A stretch of DNA of 64,000 bases from JACMQX01 sp044225675 (GCA_044225675.1 JBGAIH010000030.1:1-64000), one strand, 5' to 3'. Positions 17,069 through 25,954 are shown, counted from the stretch's first letter. Made by a program: numbers and translations. The notes: a model not told the origin generated them from the letters alone.

Positions 17069-18178
17069 CTACCTCCGGAGCACCAGCCAGCCGAAGGCCC
17101 CGAGCGACAGCACCGAATAGATCAGGCCGGGTGCCGCAGCGGTGAGCCACGGCCACCAGTTGCGCAGATTGCCGATGTAGCCGAACACGTTGTTGAGCAG
17201 GAAGAAGCTGATGCCGATCAGCACACCCGCGAAGATATAGCCGGTGATGCCGCCCGAGCGGAAATGCAGGTAGGCGAAGGGCAGGGCGAGCACGACCATC
17301 ACCAGGCAGCTCAAGGGGTAGAACACCTTGCGCCAGAACTCGATCTCGTAGCGCTGCGCGGTCTGGCCGTTGGCGTCCAGATGCTGGATGTACTGGAACA
17401 GGTCGATCGTGCCCATGCGCTCGGGCTTGAGCAGGGCCACCGACACCATTTCGGCGCTGATCTCGGTGGGCCAGCGGAAGGTCTGCAGCCGCGTGCGCTC
17501 GACCTGCGCGGTGTCGGAGCCGGCGGCGGAAAACTCGCTGCGTTCGGCGTTCTGCAGCACCCAGGCGCCGTCCTCGCCGAAGCGCGCCTGCGGCGCCTGC
17601 GTGAGCGACACCAGAAAGCCCTTGCTGTCGAACTCGAAGATCCGCACGCCCTGCATGTCGCCATCGGGCGACAACGCGCTCACGTTGGCGGCATAGGAGT
17701 TGTAGACCTGCCGCTCCTTGAGCCAGGCACCGGTCTGCCCCATGGTGATGCGGCCCTGGAAGCGCGCCTTGAGCAGTTGCGCCGTGCGGTCCGACGCGGG
17801 AGCCACGTAGTCGCCCACCGCGAAGGTCAGCAGCACGAACGCCATGCCCAGCGTGAGCAGGGTGCGCAGCGCGCGCCACGGGCCCAGGCCGCTGGTGCGC
17901 AGGATGGTGTATTCCGAACTCTGGGCCAGGCGGACCATGACGAAGACCGTGCCGATCAGCACCGAGATCGGCATGAGTTCGTAGAGGTGGCTGGGCACCA
18001 GCAGGCTCACGTACATGAGCGCGTGGGTCAGCATGTAGACGCCCGACGGCCCCGGCTTGCCGATGCCCTGCAGTTCGTCCACGAAGTCGAAGAAGAAAAA
18101 GAGCGCAAGAAAGCCGAGGGTCACGAACGCGACGGCCGCGAGCACCTCGCCATAGATCAGCTGGCGGATCGTCTTCAT
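17069..18178 (-). CDS. lptG: LPS export permease LptG
   Basis: A 369-residue inner-membrane permease of the LptB2FG transporter that extracts lipopolysaccharide for transport to the outer membrane. Six transmembrane helices in two groups of three flank a periplasmic beta-jellyroll (about residues 130-265). Start MKTIRQLIYGEVLAAVAFVTLGF and the C-terminal RKVFYPLSCLVMVVLALPFAYLHFRSGG segment are typical. Its start overlaps the lptF stop by four bases (ATGA, 18175-18178). The cognate ATPase gene lptB is not in the window. Confidence 0.93.
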   Translation of the reverse strand: MKTIRQLIYGEVLAAVAFVTLGFLALFFFFDFVDELQGIGKPGPSGVYMLTHALMYVSLLVPSHLYELMPISVLIGTVFVMVRLAQSSEYTILRTSGLGPWRALRTLLTLGMAFVLLTFAVGDYVAPASDRTAQLLKARFQGRITMGQTGAWLKERQVYNSYAANVSALSPDGDMQGVRIFEFDSKGFLVSLTQAPQARFGEDGAWVLQNAERSEFSAAGSDTAQVERTRLQTFRWPTEISAEMVSVALLKPERMGTIDLFQYIQHLDANGQTAQRYEIEFWRKVFYPLSCLVMVVLALPFAYLHFRSGGITGYIFAGVLIGISFFLLNNVFGYIGNLRNWWPWLTAAAPGLIYSVLSLGAFGWLVLRR

Positions 18179-19281
18179 GCGTCGCGCTCCTGCCGGCGCT
18201 GCCGGGCCCGCACCGGGTTCCAGCTCCAGTTGTTGTGCCGCTTGCCGAGCCAGAGCAGTCCCAGCGCCAGCACGCCGCCATGCAGGGCCACGATGAAGGC
18301 GCCCGGCGTGGTGCGCCCGTTGGCGATCCAGCTCTGGCCGACGTTCACGAGGTTGTAGTAGACGACGAAGGCAAACAGCGCGAACACGAGGTTGCCACTG
18401 CGCCCGGCGCGCGGATTGGCGCCCGAGACCGCCAGGCCGATGACCACGAAATTCAGCGCCGCCAGCACCAGGCTGACGCGCCAGGTCAGCTCGCCCAGGT
18501 TGGTGCGCGTCGGCTGGGCCAGCAGGGTGAGCGTGGGCAGTGCCTTGGCGGGCGCCTCGTCCTGCGCGCCGAGCTTGTCGGCGCCTACCTGAGTCGCGTA
18601 CTCGTCGAAGCGGCTGATCTTGAGGTCGGGCTGGCCCACCGTGCTCTCCAGTCGCTGGCCGTTGCGCAGCACGAGGAAGCGGTCGTCCTTGATCGTCTCG
18701 ATGCTGCCGCTGCGGGCTGAAGTCATGGCCTCCTTGCCGCGCTCGCTGGCCGAAATGAACACGTTGTTGCCGGACTTGCCGTCGGGCGAGTCCTTGTCGA
18801 GGAAGAACACCCGGCTGCCGCTGGCCGATTCCTGGAACTGGCCCGGTGCGATGCGTTCGAGGTCGCCGCGCTTTTCATAGCGGTCGCGCAGGTCGCGCGA
18901 CTGCTGGTTGGCCCAGGGCCAGGCGAACAGCGCGAGCAGGGCGATCACCAGCAGCACCGGCCAGGCAAAGCGCAGCAGCGGCGACAGAAAGCCCGACAGC
19001 CCGCGGCCGCTGGCGAACCAGATGACCATCTCGCTTTGCTGGTGCATGCGCGAGAGGGTGGCGACGATGGCGATGAACAGGCTCAGCGCCAGGATGGTGG
19101 GCAGCTGGCCGAGCACCGTGTAGCCCATGACCATCATCACGTCCTGCGGATTGACGCTGCCCCGGGTGGCCTGCCCGAGCGTGCGGATCAGCATGATCGT
19201 CATCACGATGGTGATCAGCACGACCAGGGTGGCGCCGAAGGTGCGGGCCAGCTCCTTGCGGATGGAGGAATGGAATAACAT
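18175..19281 (-). CDS. lptF: LPS export permease LptF
   Basis: A 368-residue partner of LptG with the same architecture: three helices, a periplasmic jellyroll (about 135-260) and three more helices. The start at 19281 gives the family N-terminus MLFHSSIRKELARTFGATLVVL; an in-frame ATG seven codons upstream would overlap the divergent pepA start. It is the first gene of the unit and lies divergent from pepA with only 23 bp between start codons, the same neighbourhood as in enterobacteria. Confidence 0.93.
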   Translation of the reverse strand: MLFHSSIRKELARTFGATLVVLITIVMTIMLIRTLGQATRGSVNPQDVMMVMGYTVLGQLPTILALSLFIAIVATLSRMHQQSEMVIWFASGRGLSGFLSPLLRFAWPVLLVIALLALFAWPWANQQSRDLRDRYEKRGDLERIAPGQFQESASGSRVFFLDKDSPDGKSGNNVFISASERGKEAMTSARSGSIETIKDDRFLVLRNGQRLESTVGQPDLKISRFDEYATQVGADKLGAQDEAPAKALPTLTLLAQPTRTNLGELTWRVSLVLAALNFVVIGLAVSGANPRAGRSGNLVFALFAFVVYYNLVNVGQSWIANGRTTPGAFIVALHGGVLALGLLWLGKRHNNWSWNPVRARQRRQERDA

Positions 19282-19304
19282 CGCTTTGAAGGAAAGAAGC
19301 AATT

Positions 19305-20819
19305 ATGGACTTTGAACTCAAGACCCTGAGCCTGGCGGGCGCTGCCGCCGAGAAGACCGACGCGCTGGTGGTGCTGGTGCCGCAGGGCCTTGCGTCTGGC
19401 AAGGGCGTGCTGGACCGGGCGCTGGCCGATGCGCTCGGCAGCGGCGACTTCGAAGCCAAGGCGGGCAAGCTGCTGTCGTTGTGGAAGCCCCAGGGCGTGA
19501 CGGCAGCCCGCGTGGTGCTGGCTGGCGCGGGCGAAGGCAGTCCTCGGCTGGTCCGCCAGGCCGTCGCGGCGGCCATCGGCTCGCTCAAGGCCGGGCCGGT
19601 CAAGAACGTGGTGGTGCTGCTGCCCGAGGGCGCCGGAGCCGACGCATTGCGTGCGGCAATGCTCGCGGTGGCCGAGGCCAGCTACGTCTACACGACGACC
19701 AAATCCAAGGCCGAGGGGCGCAAGCTGGCCCGGGTGGTGCTGGGCGTGGGCGATGCAGCCGGCCTGAAGGCGGCCTTTGCCCAGGCACGCGCCACGGTGA
19801 CCGGCATCGAATTCGCCAAGGAGTGGGCCAACCGGCCTGCCAACCATTGCACGCCGACGATGCTCGGCGACGCTGCGCGGGCCATGGCCAAGGCGTCGAA
19901 GGTCATTGACTGCGAGGTGCTGGGGCCCAGGCAGGTCGCCCGGCTCGGGATGGGCTCGTTCATGTCGGTGGCACAGGGTTCGGACGAGGAGCTGCGCTTC
20001 ATCGTCCTGCGCTACGACGGTGCGCCTGCGAAGGCCAAGGTCGCGCCCACGGTACTGGTGGGCAAGGGCATCACGTTCGACACCGGCGGCATCTCGCTCA
20101 AGCCGGCCGCCGAAATGGACGAGATGAAGTTCGACATGTGCGGCGCCGCCAGTGTGCTGGGCGTGTTCCGCGCACTGGCCGAACTCAAGCCGGCGATCAA
20201 TGTCGTCGGTCTCATCCCGGCCTGCGAGAACATGCCGGGCGGCCACTCGGTCAAGCCCGGGGACGTGGTCACCAGCATGAGCGGCCAGACCATCGAGAAC
20301 CTCAACACCGACGCCGAGGGGCGGCTCATCCTGTGCGACGCGCTCACCTACGCCGAGCGCTTCAAGCCCCGGGCGGTGATCGACGTCGCCACGCTCACCG
20401 GCGCCTGCATGATCGCGCTCGGCGCGGTGCGCAGCGGCCTGTTTGCCAGCGACGACGCGCTGGCTTCGGCGCTGCAGGCCGCTGGCGAATCGGCGCTCGA
20501 TCCCTGCTGGCGCATGCCGCTGGACGACGAATATGCCGAAGGCCTGAAGACCAACTTCGCCGACGTGGCCAACGTGGCAGGGCGGGCCGGCGGTGCAGTC
20601 ACCGCCGCGAAGTTCCTGCAGCGTTTTGCCGGCAAGTACCCCTGGGCGCACCTGGACATCGCGGGCTCGGCGTGGAAGAGCGGCGCGGCCAAGGGCGCGA
20701 CCGGCCGGCCGGTGGGCCTGCTGTTGAACTACCTGCTGGCGCCTCCCATCGAAAACACCTCAGCCACACCAGCCACCGGTGTCAGGGCGGCGGCCAAGAC
20801 TTCTCGCAGGAAGGCCTGA
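19305..20819 (+). CDS. pepA: Leucyl aminopeptidase PepA
   Basis: A 504-residue M17 aminopeptidase. The C-terminal catalytic domain holds the two-metal site: GKGITFDTGGISLKPAAEMDEMKFDM (metal-binding Lys and Asp from about residue 254) and the family signature NTDAEGRL at 334-341. The N-terminal macro-like domain has DNA-binding ability in E. coli PepA, which also serves in plasmid resolution and carAB repression. A Thr/Ala/Arg-rich tail ends the chain (about 480-504). Its ribosome binding site AAGGAAAG lies in the short gap shared with lptF. Confidence 0.93.
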   Translation: MDFELKTLSLAGAAAEKTDALVVLVPQGLASGKGVLDRALADALGSGDFEAKAGKLLSLWKPQGVTAARVVLAGAGEGSPRLVRQAVAAAIGSLKAGPVKNVVVLLPEGAGADALRAAMLAVAEASYVYTTTKSKAEGRKLARVVLGVGDAAGLKAAFAQARATVTGIEFAKEWANRPANHCTPTMLGDAARAMAKASKVIDCEVLGPRQVARLGMGSFMSVAQGSDEELRFIVLRYDGAPAKAKVAPTVLVGKGITFDTGGISLKPAAEMDEMKFDMCGAASVLGVFRALAELKPAINVVGLIPACENMPGGHSVKPGDVVTSMSGQTIENLNTDAEGRLILCDALTYAERFKPRAVIDVATLTGACMIALGAVRSGLFASDDALASALQAAGESALDPCWRMPLDDEYAEGLKTNFADVANVAGRAGGAVTAAKFLQRFAGKYPWAHLDIAGSAWKSGAAKGATGRPVGLLLNYLLAPPIENTSATPATGVRAAAKTSRRKA

Positions 20820-20844
20820 TCGGACCGCAGTCCGGGGCGCCGCC

Positions 20845-21285
20845 ATGACCGAGATCGCCTTCCATTTCAACGCGCCCGACAAGCTCGACTATGCGTGCCG
20901 GCTGGTGCGCAAGGCCGTCGCCAGCGGCGCGCGCCTGGTGGTGACGGGCGAGCGCGACCTGCTGTCGCGGCTGGACGTGGCGCTGTGGACCTTCTCGCCG
21001 CTCGAGTTCCTGCCGCATTGCCGCGCGGGCGCGGACGCCGCCATGCTGGCCGCTTCGCCCGTGGTGCTGGCCGAGTCGCCGCAGGGCACGCCGCATCAGC
21101 ACGTGCTGGTCAACCTCGGCGCGGCCGTGCCCCAGGGCTTTGAGCGCTTCGAGCGCCTGATCGAGGTCGTGGCGCAGGCCGACGAGGCCGACCGCCAGGA
21201 TGCGCGCGGGCGCTGGAAGCACTACGCCGACCGCGGCTACGCCATCACCCGCCATGACCTGGGCCAGAAAGGGGCGGCCGCATGA
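20845..21285 (+). CDS. holC: DNA polymerase III chi subunit
   Basis: A 146-residue HolC protein, which links the clamp loader to SSB on lagging-strand templates. Family segments: start MTEIAFHFNAPDKLDYACRLVRKAVASG, LDVALWTFSPLEFLPHCRAG, and NLGAAVPQGFERFERLIEVVA. The ATG at 20845 has the usual N-terminus. It follows pepA after 25 nt, the standard pepA-holC order, and its stop overlaps the next gene by four bases. Confidence 0.9.
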   Translation: MTEIAFHFNAPDKLDYACRLVRKAVASGARLVVTGERDLLSRLDVALWTFSPLEFLPHCRAGADAAMLAASPVVLAESPQGTPHQHVLVNLGAAVPQGFERFERLIEVVAQADEADRQDARGRWKHYADRGYAITRHDLGQKGAAA

Positions 21286-21587
21286 ACGCACCGCGCACGC
21301 CGCCCCGTTTTGTGCCCACGCTCACCGAGGTCGTGCAGACGCCCCAGACGGTTGCGGCGCCGGGCCCTGACCTGATGGCCCAGATCGAGGAGCAGATCAT
21401 CCATCGCGTGATGCAGCGCGTGGACCTGTCGCTGGAGCGACGGCTGCGCGAAGCCGTCGCCACGCTCGTGCTGGAGCAGACCCGTTCGCTCGGCCCGCTG
21501 CTGCGCGAGGAGATCGAATCTGTCGTCCGGCAGTCGGTGTCGGAGGCAGTCTCGCAGGAGCTGGCCCAGCGCACGCAGCGCCCATAA
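21282..21587 (+). CDS. Small coiled-helix protein coupled to holC
   Basis: A 101-residue protein with no enzyme motif. After a Pro/Thr-rich head (NAPRTPPRFVPTLTEVVQTP) a long amphipathic helix runs from about residue 30 to 95 (DLMAQIEEQIIHRVMQRVDLSLERRL and a second helix ending SEAVSQELAQRTQ). Proteins of this layout follow holC in many Burkholderiales and are annotated as DUF2486-like; I offer that only as a resemblance. The ATGA overlap with holC means translational coupling, so a role near the clamp loader or SSB can be suspected but is not shown. Confidence 0.7.
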   Translation: MNAPRTPPRFVPTLTEVVQTPQTVAAPGPDLMAQIEEQIIHRVMQRVDLSLERRLREAVATLVLEQTRSLGPLLREEIESVVRQSVSEAVSQELAQRTQRP

Positions 21588-21733
21588 GAAAATCTCTGCG
21601 GAGGGTAAACCCCCTAATTCCCCGACACCTATCGTGTTCCCTATGGATTGGGCCCGGAAATTGCGATATGTTCCCCGCCGTTGAGTCATAAATTCCACAT
21701 CTCAACCATTTCCCATAATCTGGAGGTTTTCCT

Positions 21734-22864
21734 ATGCAAATGAAGTTGAAACTGACTGTTGCTGCCGCCATCGCCGCCGTCGCTGGCATGGCTGCCGCGC
21801 AGGATCAGGTTGTCAAGATCGGTCACGTCGCTCCGATCTCCGGCGCCCAGGCCCACTATGGCAAGGACAACGAAAACGGCGTCCGCATGGCCATCGAAGA
21901 CCTCAACAAGGCCGGCGTCACCATCGGTGGCAAGAAGGTCAAGCTCGAGATCCAGGCCGAAGACGACGCCGCCGATCCGAAGCAGGGCACCGCTGCCGCC
22001 CAGAAGCTGTGCGACGCCAAGGTCGCTGGCGTGGTCGGCCACCTGAACTCCGGCACCACCATTCCCGCCTCCAAGGTCTACAACGACTGCGGCATCCCCC
22101 ACATCACCGGCGCGGCCACCAACCCCAACCTGACCAAGCCTGGCTACAAGACGACCTACCGCATCATCGCCAACGACAACGCCCTGGGCGCTGGTCTGGC
22201 CTTCTATGCGGCCGACAAGCTCAAGCTCAAGACCGTGGCCATCATCGACGACCGCACGGCCTACGGCCAGGGCGTCGCCGAAGTGTTCAAGAAGACCGCC
22301 GTCGCCAAGGGCATGAAGGTCGTCGACGAGCAGTTCACTAATGACAAGGCCACCGACTTCATGGCGATCCTGACCGCCATCAAGGCCAAGAACCCCGACG
22401 CCATCTTCTACGGCGGCATGGACCCGCAAGCCGGCCCGATGCTGCGCCAGATGGAGCAGCTCGGCCTGTCCAAGACCAAGTACTTCGGCGGCGACGGCAT
22501 CTGCACGTCCGAGATCGCCAAGCTCGCCGGCGGCGCCAAGACGCTGGAGAACGTGGTCTGCGCCGAAGGCGGCGCCTCGCTGGCCAAGATGCCCGGCGGC
22601 GAAGCCTGGAAGAAGCGCTACGACGAAAAGTACCCCAACCAGTTCCAGGTCTACAGCCCGTACACCTATGACGCCACTTTCGTTCTGGTCGAAGCCATGA
22701 AGAAGGCCAAGTCCTGGGATCCGAAGGTCTACACCCCCGAGCTGATCAAGACGAACTTCAAGGGCGTGACGACCACCATCCAGTTCGAGCCCAACGGCGA
22801 ACTGAAGAACCCGGCCATCACCCTGTACGTCTACAAGGACGGCAAGAAGACGCCCCTGAACTGA
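21734..22864 (+). CDS. Branched-chain amino acid ABC receptor (LivK-like)
   Basis: A 376-residue periplasmic type-I binding protein. The signal peptide covers residues 1-23 (cut after AMAAAQ-like end); the mature protein starts DQVVKIGHVAPISGAQAHYGKDNENGVRMA, a classic LivK/LivJ opening, with GVVGHLNSGTTIPASKVY and TTYRIIANDNALGAGLA. A strong ribosome binding site (TGGAGG at 21721-21726) precedes the start, and the gene ends at a symmetric terminator, so it is probably a well expressed monocistronic unit. No permease or ATPase genes are near; it must work with a transporter encoded elsewhere. Confidence 0.9.
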   Translation: MQMKLKLTVAAAIAAVAGMAAAQDQVVKIGHVAPISGAQAHYGKDNENGVRMAIEDLNKAGVTIGGKKVKLEIQAEDDAADPKQGTAAAQKLCDAKVAGVVGHLNSGTTIPASKVYNDCGIPHITGAATNPNLTKPGYKTTYRIIANDNALGAGLAFYAADKLKLKTVAIIDDRTAYGQGVAEVFKKTAVAKGMKVVDEQFTNDKATDFMAILTAIKAKNPDAIFYGGMDPQAGPMLRQMEQLGLSKTKYFGGDGICTSEIAKLAGGAKTLENVVCAEGGASLAKMPGGEAWKKRYDEKYPNQFQVYSPYTYDATFVLVEAMKKAKSWDPKVYTPELIKTNFKGVTTTIQFEPNGELKNPAITLYVYKDGKKTPLN

Positions 22865-22900
22865 TCCGACCGATCATTCCGGCGCGCTTATGCGCAACAG

Positions 22901-22929
22901 AAAAGGCCACCGCATGCGGTGGCCTTTTT
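22901..22929. terminator. Bidirectional terminator
   Basis: A perfect 28-bp palindrome, AAAAGGCCACCGCA joined to its reverse complement (22901-22928), gives a GC stem flanked by A and T runs on both strands. It separates the convergent livK-like gene and the repeat-protein gene and should stop transcription from both. Confidence 0.9.
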
Positions 22930-22946
22930 CATGGCGGGATGGAGGC

Positions 22947-23411
22947 TTACTGCATCTTGTTGGCAGCCTTGGCTTCGGCCTTCACGTCAGCGCGCGCTGC
23001 GGGGGTGCCCGAGGGAGCCAGTTCGCTCACGCTCGGCTCGACCTTCTTGCCGCCCTTGGCGGCGCGCTTGTTGGTGCCCTTGTCGGCGCCTTCACCCGTC
23101 TTCAGCGGTGCCTTGGCTTCGGCCTTCACGTCGGCGCGCGCCTTGGCGTCACCTGCGGGGTAGGTCTTGGCGGCCAGGTCGGCGCCTTCGCCGGTCTTGT
23201 TCTTGGGCATGGCCTTGTTGTCGGCACGGGCCTCGGCCTTCACGTCGGCGCGGGCCTTGTCGGACATGGCGGTGCCAGCGGTCGCAGCGGCCTCGGCCTT
23301 CACCTTGTTGTCGGTGCCGTCGCCCTTGCTGAGCGTCTGGGCGGAAGCGAAGCCACCCACGGCCAGCAGGCTGGCCAGCAGAACGGAAGTGCGCAGGGAT
23401 TGCTTGTTCAT
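22947..23411 (-). CDS. Exported repeat protein with ARADVKAEA motifs
   Basis: A 154-residue protein with a clear signal peptide (MNKQSLRTSVLLASLLAVGG, cleavage near FASAQ, residue 25). The mature part is Lys/Ala/Asp-rich and lacks aromatic residues except one Tyr. ARADVKAEA occurs exactly three times (residues 53-61, 91-99, 139-147) and KTGEGAD twice (72-78, 104-110), so it looks like a duplicated disordered or lysine-rich helix-forming chain in the periplasm. No known enzyme domain. The DNA copies are at about 22966-22997, 23110-23141 and 23228-23256. It may be a polyanion- or envelope-binding protein; function is unknown. Confidence 0.75.
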   Translation of the reverse strand: MNKQSLRTSVLLASLLAVGGFASAQTLSKGDGTDNKVKAEAAATAGTAMSDKARADVKAEARADNKAMPKNKTGEGADLAAKTYPAGDAKARADVKAEAKAPLKTGEGADKGTNKRAAKGGKKVEPSVSELAPSGTPAARADVKAEAKAANKMQ

Positions 23412-23579
23412 TGTGAAATTCCTTTCGGTGTTGATAAGAGTTCGCCTCGTCATCGAAGCGGCTCAGTGAATTTACGTTTCAGGGCGGGGCGGCGCTGTCG
23501 TCAGACGGCGGGGCAGGGCGTAGGACAGCGGCCTGTCGCGTTGAAGGCGGCGGGTCGGCGGGCAGGGGCCTGGCCTATC

Positions 23580-24041
23580 ATGGTGGCTTCAAGACACAGC
23601 CCCCTTCCGTGGCTCCCCATGCCCGCAGCTTTGCCGCCCGTTCGCCTGTTTCCGCTGCCCGGTGGCGTGCGAGGTCATGCCATGGTGGATTCATGGTTCG
23701 ATTCGCAGTCGCCGGATCTTGCTGCGGTGGCTCGGCGCTGGTTCGACGCGATGCGCCAGTGCGGGGACGATGTGCTCGACCTGCTCCACGACGGCCAGCC
23801 GACCGCATGCATCGGCCAGACGGCGCTGGCTTACGTTGCCATCTACCGTGAGCATGTGAACGTCGGCTTCTTCCTCGGCGCGAGCCTGGCCGATCCGGAC
23901 CACCTTCTGCGGGGGACGGGGCGGTTCATGCGGCATGTGAAGCTGCTCCCGGGCGAGACCGCTGACGACGTGGCCTTGCAGCGCCTGATCCGCAGTGCCT
24001 ACGTCGACCTCAAGGCCAGGCTGGCTTCAGCGCCGGCGTGA
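23580..24041 (+). CDS. DUF1801-like protein
   Basis: A protein of up to 153 residues whose second half matches the YdhG/DUF1801 fold: DDVLDLLHDGQPTACIGQTALAYVAIYREHVNVGFFLGASL, then LLRGTGRFMRHVKLLPGETADD. These small proteins are widespread and poorly understood. The start is uncertain: ATG at 23580 has GGGG upstream, and ATG at 23619 or 23694 are alternatives. A much longer open frame to the left runs antisense to the repeat protein and is not credible. The last 15 bases overlap the 3-prime end of the convergent TetR gene. Confidence 0.7.
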   Translation: MVASRHSPLPWLPMPAALPPVRLFPLPGGVRGHAMVDSWFDSQSPDLAAVARRWFDAMRQCGDDVLDLLHDGQPTACIGQTALAYVAIYREHVNVGFFLGASLADPDHLLRGTGRFMRHVKLLPGETADDVALQRLIRSAYVDLKARLASAPA

Positions 24042-24761
24042 GCTGAGGACTGGCTTTGCCCCGGGCTGCCGTCGCGCAGGCGTGGGCCTGGTGGCCTTCT
24101 GCGAAGCAGCTTGCGTTGGTGTGAGGGTAGGCGCGAGAACTTGCCGAAAGGCCTCGGGCCCGGCTACCACGGCGCTCAGCAGCATGTTGATCGAGAAATC
24201 GATCATCTGCCGCAGGTCGATCAGGCTGTGCGGGCGCGGCACTCGGTCGCCAAGGATCAGCGTGGCCAGTCCATGCTCCATGGCCCAGGCCGAATGGGCC
24301 ACCAGGTCAAGCTCGCCGTCCGGCCAGCCGTGCTCGCGCGCGAGCTGCATGACGGTGTCCGAGAACATGTTGAACGACTTGGCGCTGATGTCCGCGAGTT
24401 CGCCGTGCCGGTAGGTGTCGATGATGCGCGGCCCCACCATGAGATAGAACACGCCCTTGTTCGCCTTGGCGTAATCCACATAGCTCAGGAGCATGTCGCG
24501 GGCCCGGTCGAGCGTGTGCTCGCGCGTAGCGGCGATCCGCTCGCGCTCGGCCGCCAGCTCGCGAAAGCCTTCGCTCGCAATCGCTGCGAGCAGCGCCTCC
24601 TTGCCATCGAAGTGCTTGGATGGCGCGGCCACCGACACGCCTGCACGCCGGGCGACCTCCCTGAGGCTCAGCTCTGCCGGCCCGCGCTCTTCCAGCAGCG
24701 TGCGGCCTTCGCGCAGCAAGGCGTTGCGCAGATCCCCGTGATGGTAGGACGTCGCTTCCAT
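24027..24761 (-). CDS. TetR-family regulator of the adjacent catabolic cluster
   Basis: A 244-residue TetR regulator. The DNA-binding domain is at residues 8-55 (HHGDLRNALLREGRTLLEERG, then LSLREVARRAGVSVAAPSKHFDGKEALLAAIA). The ligand-binding part has a TetR_C-like helical bundle, and the last 30 residues are a basic, Arg/Lys/Pro-rich tail (ATRPTPARRQPGAKPVLSSRRR) that is unusual and could add nonspecific DNA contact. It is divergent from the TctC-type gene at 24916, with a perfect palindrome in between. It likely represses the cluster until a CoA-thioester or acid inducer is present (inference). Confidence 0.88.
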   Translation of the reverse strand: MEATSYHHGDLRNALLREGRTLLEERGPAELSLREVARRAGVSVAAPSKHFDGKEALLAAIASEGFRELAAERERIAATREHTLDRARDMLLSYVDYAKANKGVFYLMVGPRIIDTYRHGELADISAKSFNMFSDTVMQLAREHGWPDGELDLVAHSAWAMEHGLATLILGDRVPRPHSLIDLRQMIDFSINMLLSAVVAGPEAFRQVLAPTLTPTQAASQKATRPTPARRQPGAKPVLSSRRR

Positions 24762-24821
24762 GGGCCGATTGTGCCAACAGTTCCCGCATGCAGCCGGCGC
24801 CTTGCGTCCGGTCGCGACTTA

Positions 24822-24840
24822 ATGTTAACATCGTTAACAT
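24822..24840. promoter_or_regulatory. TetR operator candidate
   Basis: ATGTTAAC (24822-24829), spacer ATC, GTTAACAT (24833-24840) form a perfect 19-bp dyad in the divergent gap. Its AT-rich half-sites stand out from the GC-rich background, and its size fits a TetR dimer. It lies 61 bp upstream of the TetR start and 75 bp upstream of the receptor gene. Confidence 0.75.
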
Positions 24841-24915
24841 AACGAGCCCACCGGCTCAAGTTCACTTGCCAGCCCAGAGAAACGGCCCCTGCGGCCCCTT
24901 GAACAGGAGACCTCC

Positions 24916-25917
24916 ATGTCAACACCCAATCGACGCAGCGCCCTGCTGTACACCGCCAGCGCCCTGCTGGCAGCCCGGCTTGCGCCGGCGCATGCCCAGA
25001 CGCCCGCGGCCTATCCGCGCAAGCCGATCGTGGTCAAGACCGCGTTCCCCGCCGGCGGTCCGGCCGACGCATCGATCCGCGCTGCGGCAGTGGTCCTGCA
25101 GCGCAATCTCGGGCAGAACCTGGTGTCCGACAACGTGCCCGGCGCGAACGGATCCATCGGTGCCATGAACGTGCTGCGTTCCGACAACGACGGCTACACC
25201 TTGCTCGGCACCACGGGCGTCGACTTCCTGGTGGCCCCGCGGACCATCGCCAGCGCGAAGTACCAACCCGATGCGTTCCATCTTGTCGGCGTGGTCGGCA
25301 TTTCGGACTTCGTGCTCATCTCCAGCCCGCGGTACAACTTCCGCAATGCCGACGAGCTGATCGAGTACGCCAGGAAGCCGGGAAACCGCGAACTCTCCTA
25401 CGGCCACTGGGGTGTGGGCTCGGCGCCGCACCTGGTCGGGGCCGACTTCCAGGCGCGCGCCGGCATCAAGTTCCTGGAGGTGCCCTACAAGGGCGCAGCG
25501 CCGACGCTCACCGACGTCTCGGGCGGCCAGGTCGACTTGACCTTCGTGCCGCTGGGCGGACCCACGCTCGGGATGATCCAGGCGGGCCGCGTCAAGGCGA
25601 TCGCCTTGGCCAGCCTGCGGCGCAACCCGGCCTTGCCCGAGGTGCCGCGCGTCGCCGACAGCAAGGCCTTGCCGGACTTCGAATACAGCCTCTGGTCCGC
25701 CCTGCTGGCGCCGCCCAGAACGCCCGAGCCCATCGTCAGCCGTCTGACCGATGCGCTCAATGAATGGGTGCTCAGCCCCGAGAACCAGCAGCGCATCGCC
25801 ACCAATGCGTCGCGCCGGCTCGACCCGATGAGCGTCCAGCAGAACGCGGCCTTCCTCAAGGCCGAGCACGACAAGTACACCCGCCTGGCCCGCACGCTGA
25901 ACCTGCAGGCGGAGTAA
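24916..25917 (+). CDS. Bug-family (TctC-like) periplasmic receptor
   Basis: A 333-residue solute receptor of the tripartite tricarboxylate transporter family, hugely expanded in Burkholderiales. The signal peptide (residues 1-28, NRRSALLYTASALLAARLAPAHA) has a twin-arginine-like RRSALL. The mature part shows Bug marks: YPRKPIVVKTAFPAGGPADASIRA, VPGANGSIGAMNVL, VPYKGAAPTLTDVSGGQVDLTF and a closing helix. It starts 75 bp from the TetR palindrome. It presumably captures the carboxylate substrate of the catabolic genes downstream; no TctA/TctB membrane genes are here. Confidence 0.9.
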   Translation: MSTPNRRSALLYTASALLAARLAPAHAQTPAAYPRKPIVVKTAFPAGGPADASIRAAAVVLQRNLGQNLVSDNVPGANGSIGAMNVLRSDNDGYTLLGTTGVDFLVAPRTIASAKYQPDAFHLVGVVGISDFVLISSPRYNFRNADELIEYARKPGNRELSYGHWGVGSAPHLVGADFQARAGIKFLEVPYKGAAPTLTDVSGGQVDLTFVPLGGPTLGMIQAGRVKAIALASLRRNPALPEVPRVADSKALPDFEYSLWSALLAPPRTPEPIVSRLTDALNEWVLSPENQQRIATNASRRLDPMSVQQNAAFLKAEHDKYTRLARTLNLQAE

Positions 25918-25954
25918 GGCCACGGCCAATTTCCTTTCCACAGAAAGACCTGTC

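Noticed and set aside
22890..24041. 383-codon plus-strand frame over the repeat protein
   Set aside because: Only the last ~150 codons match a family (DUF1801); the rest is antisense of the repeat protein and its Gly/Leu repeats are a shadow of ARADVKAEA.
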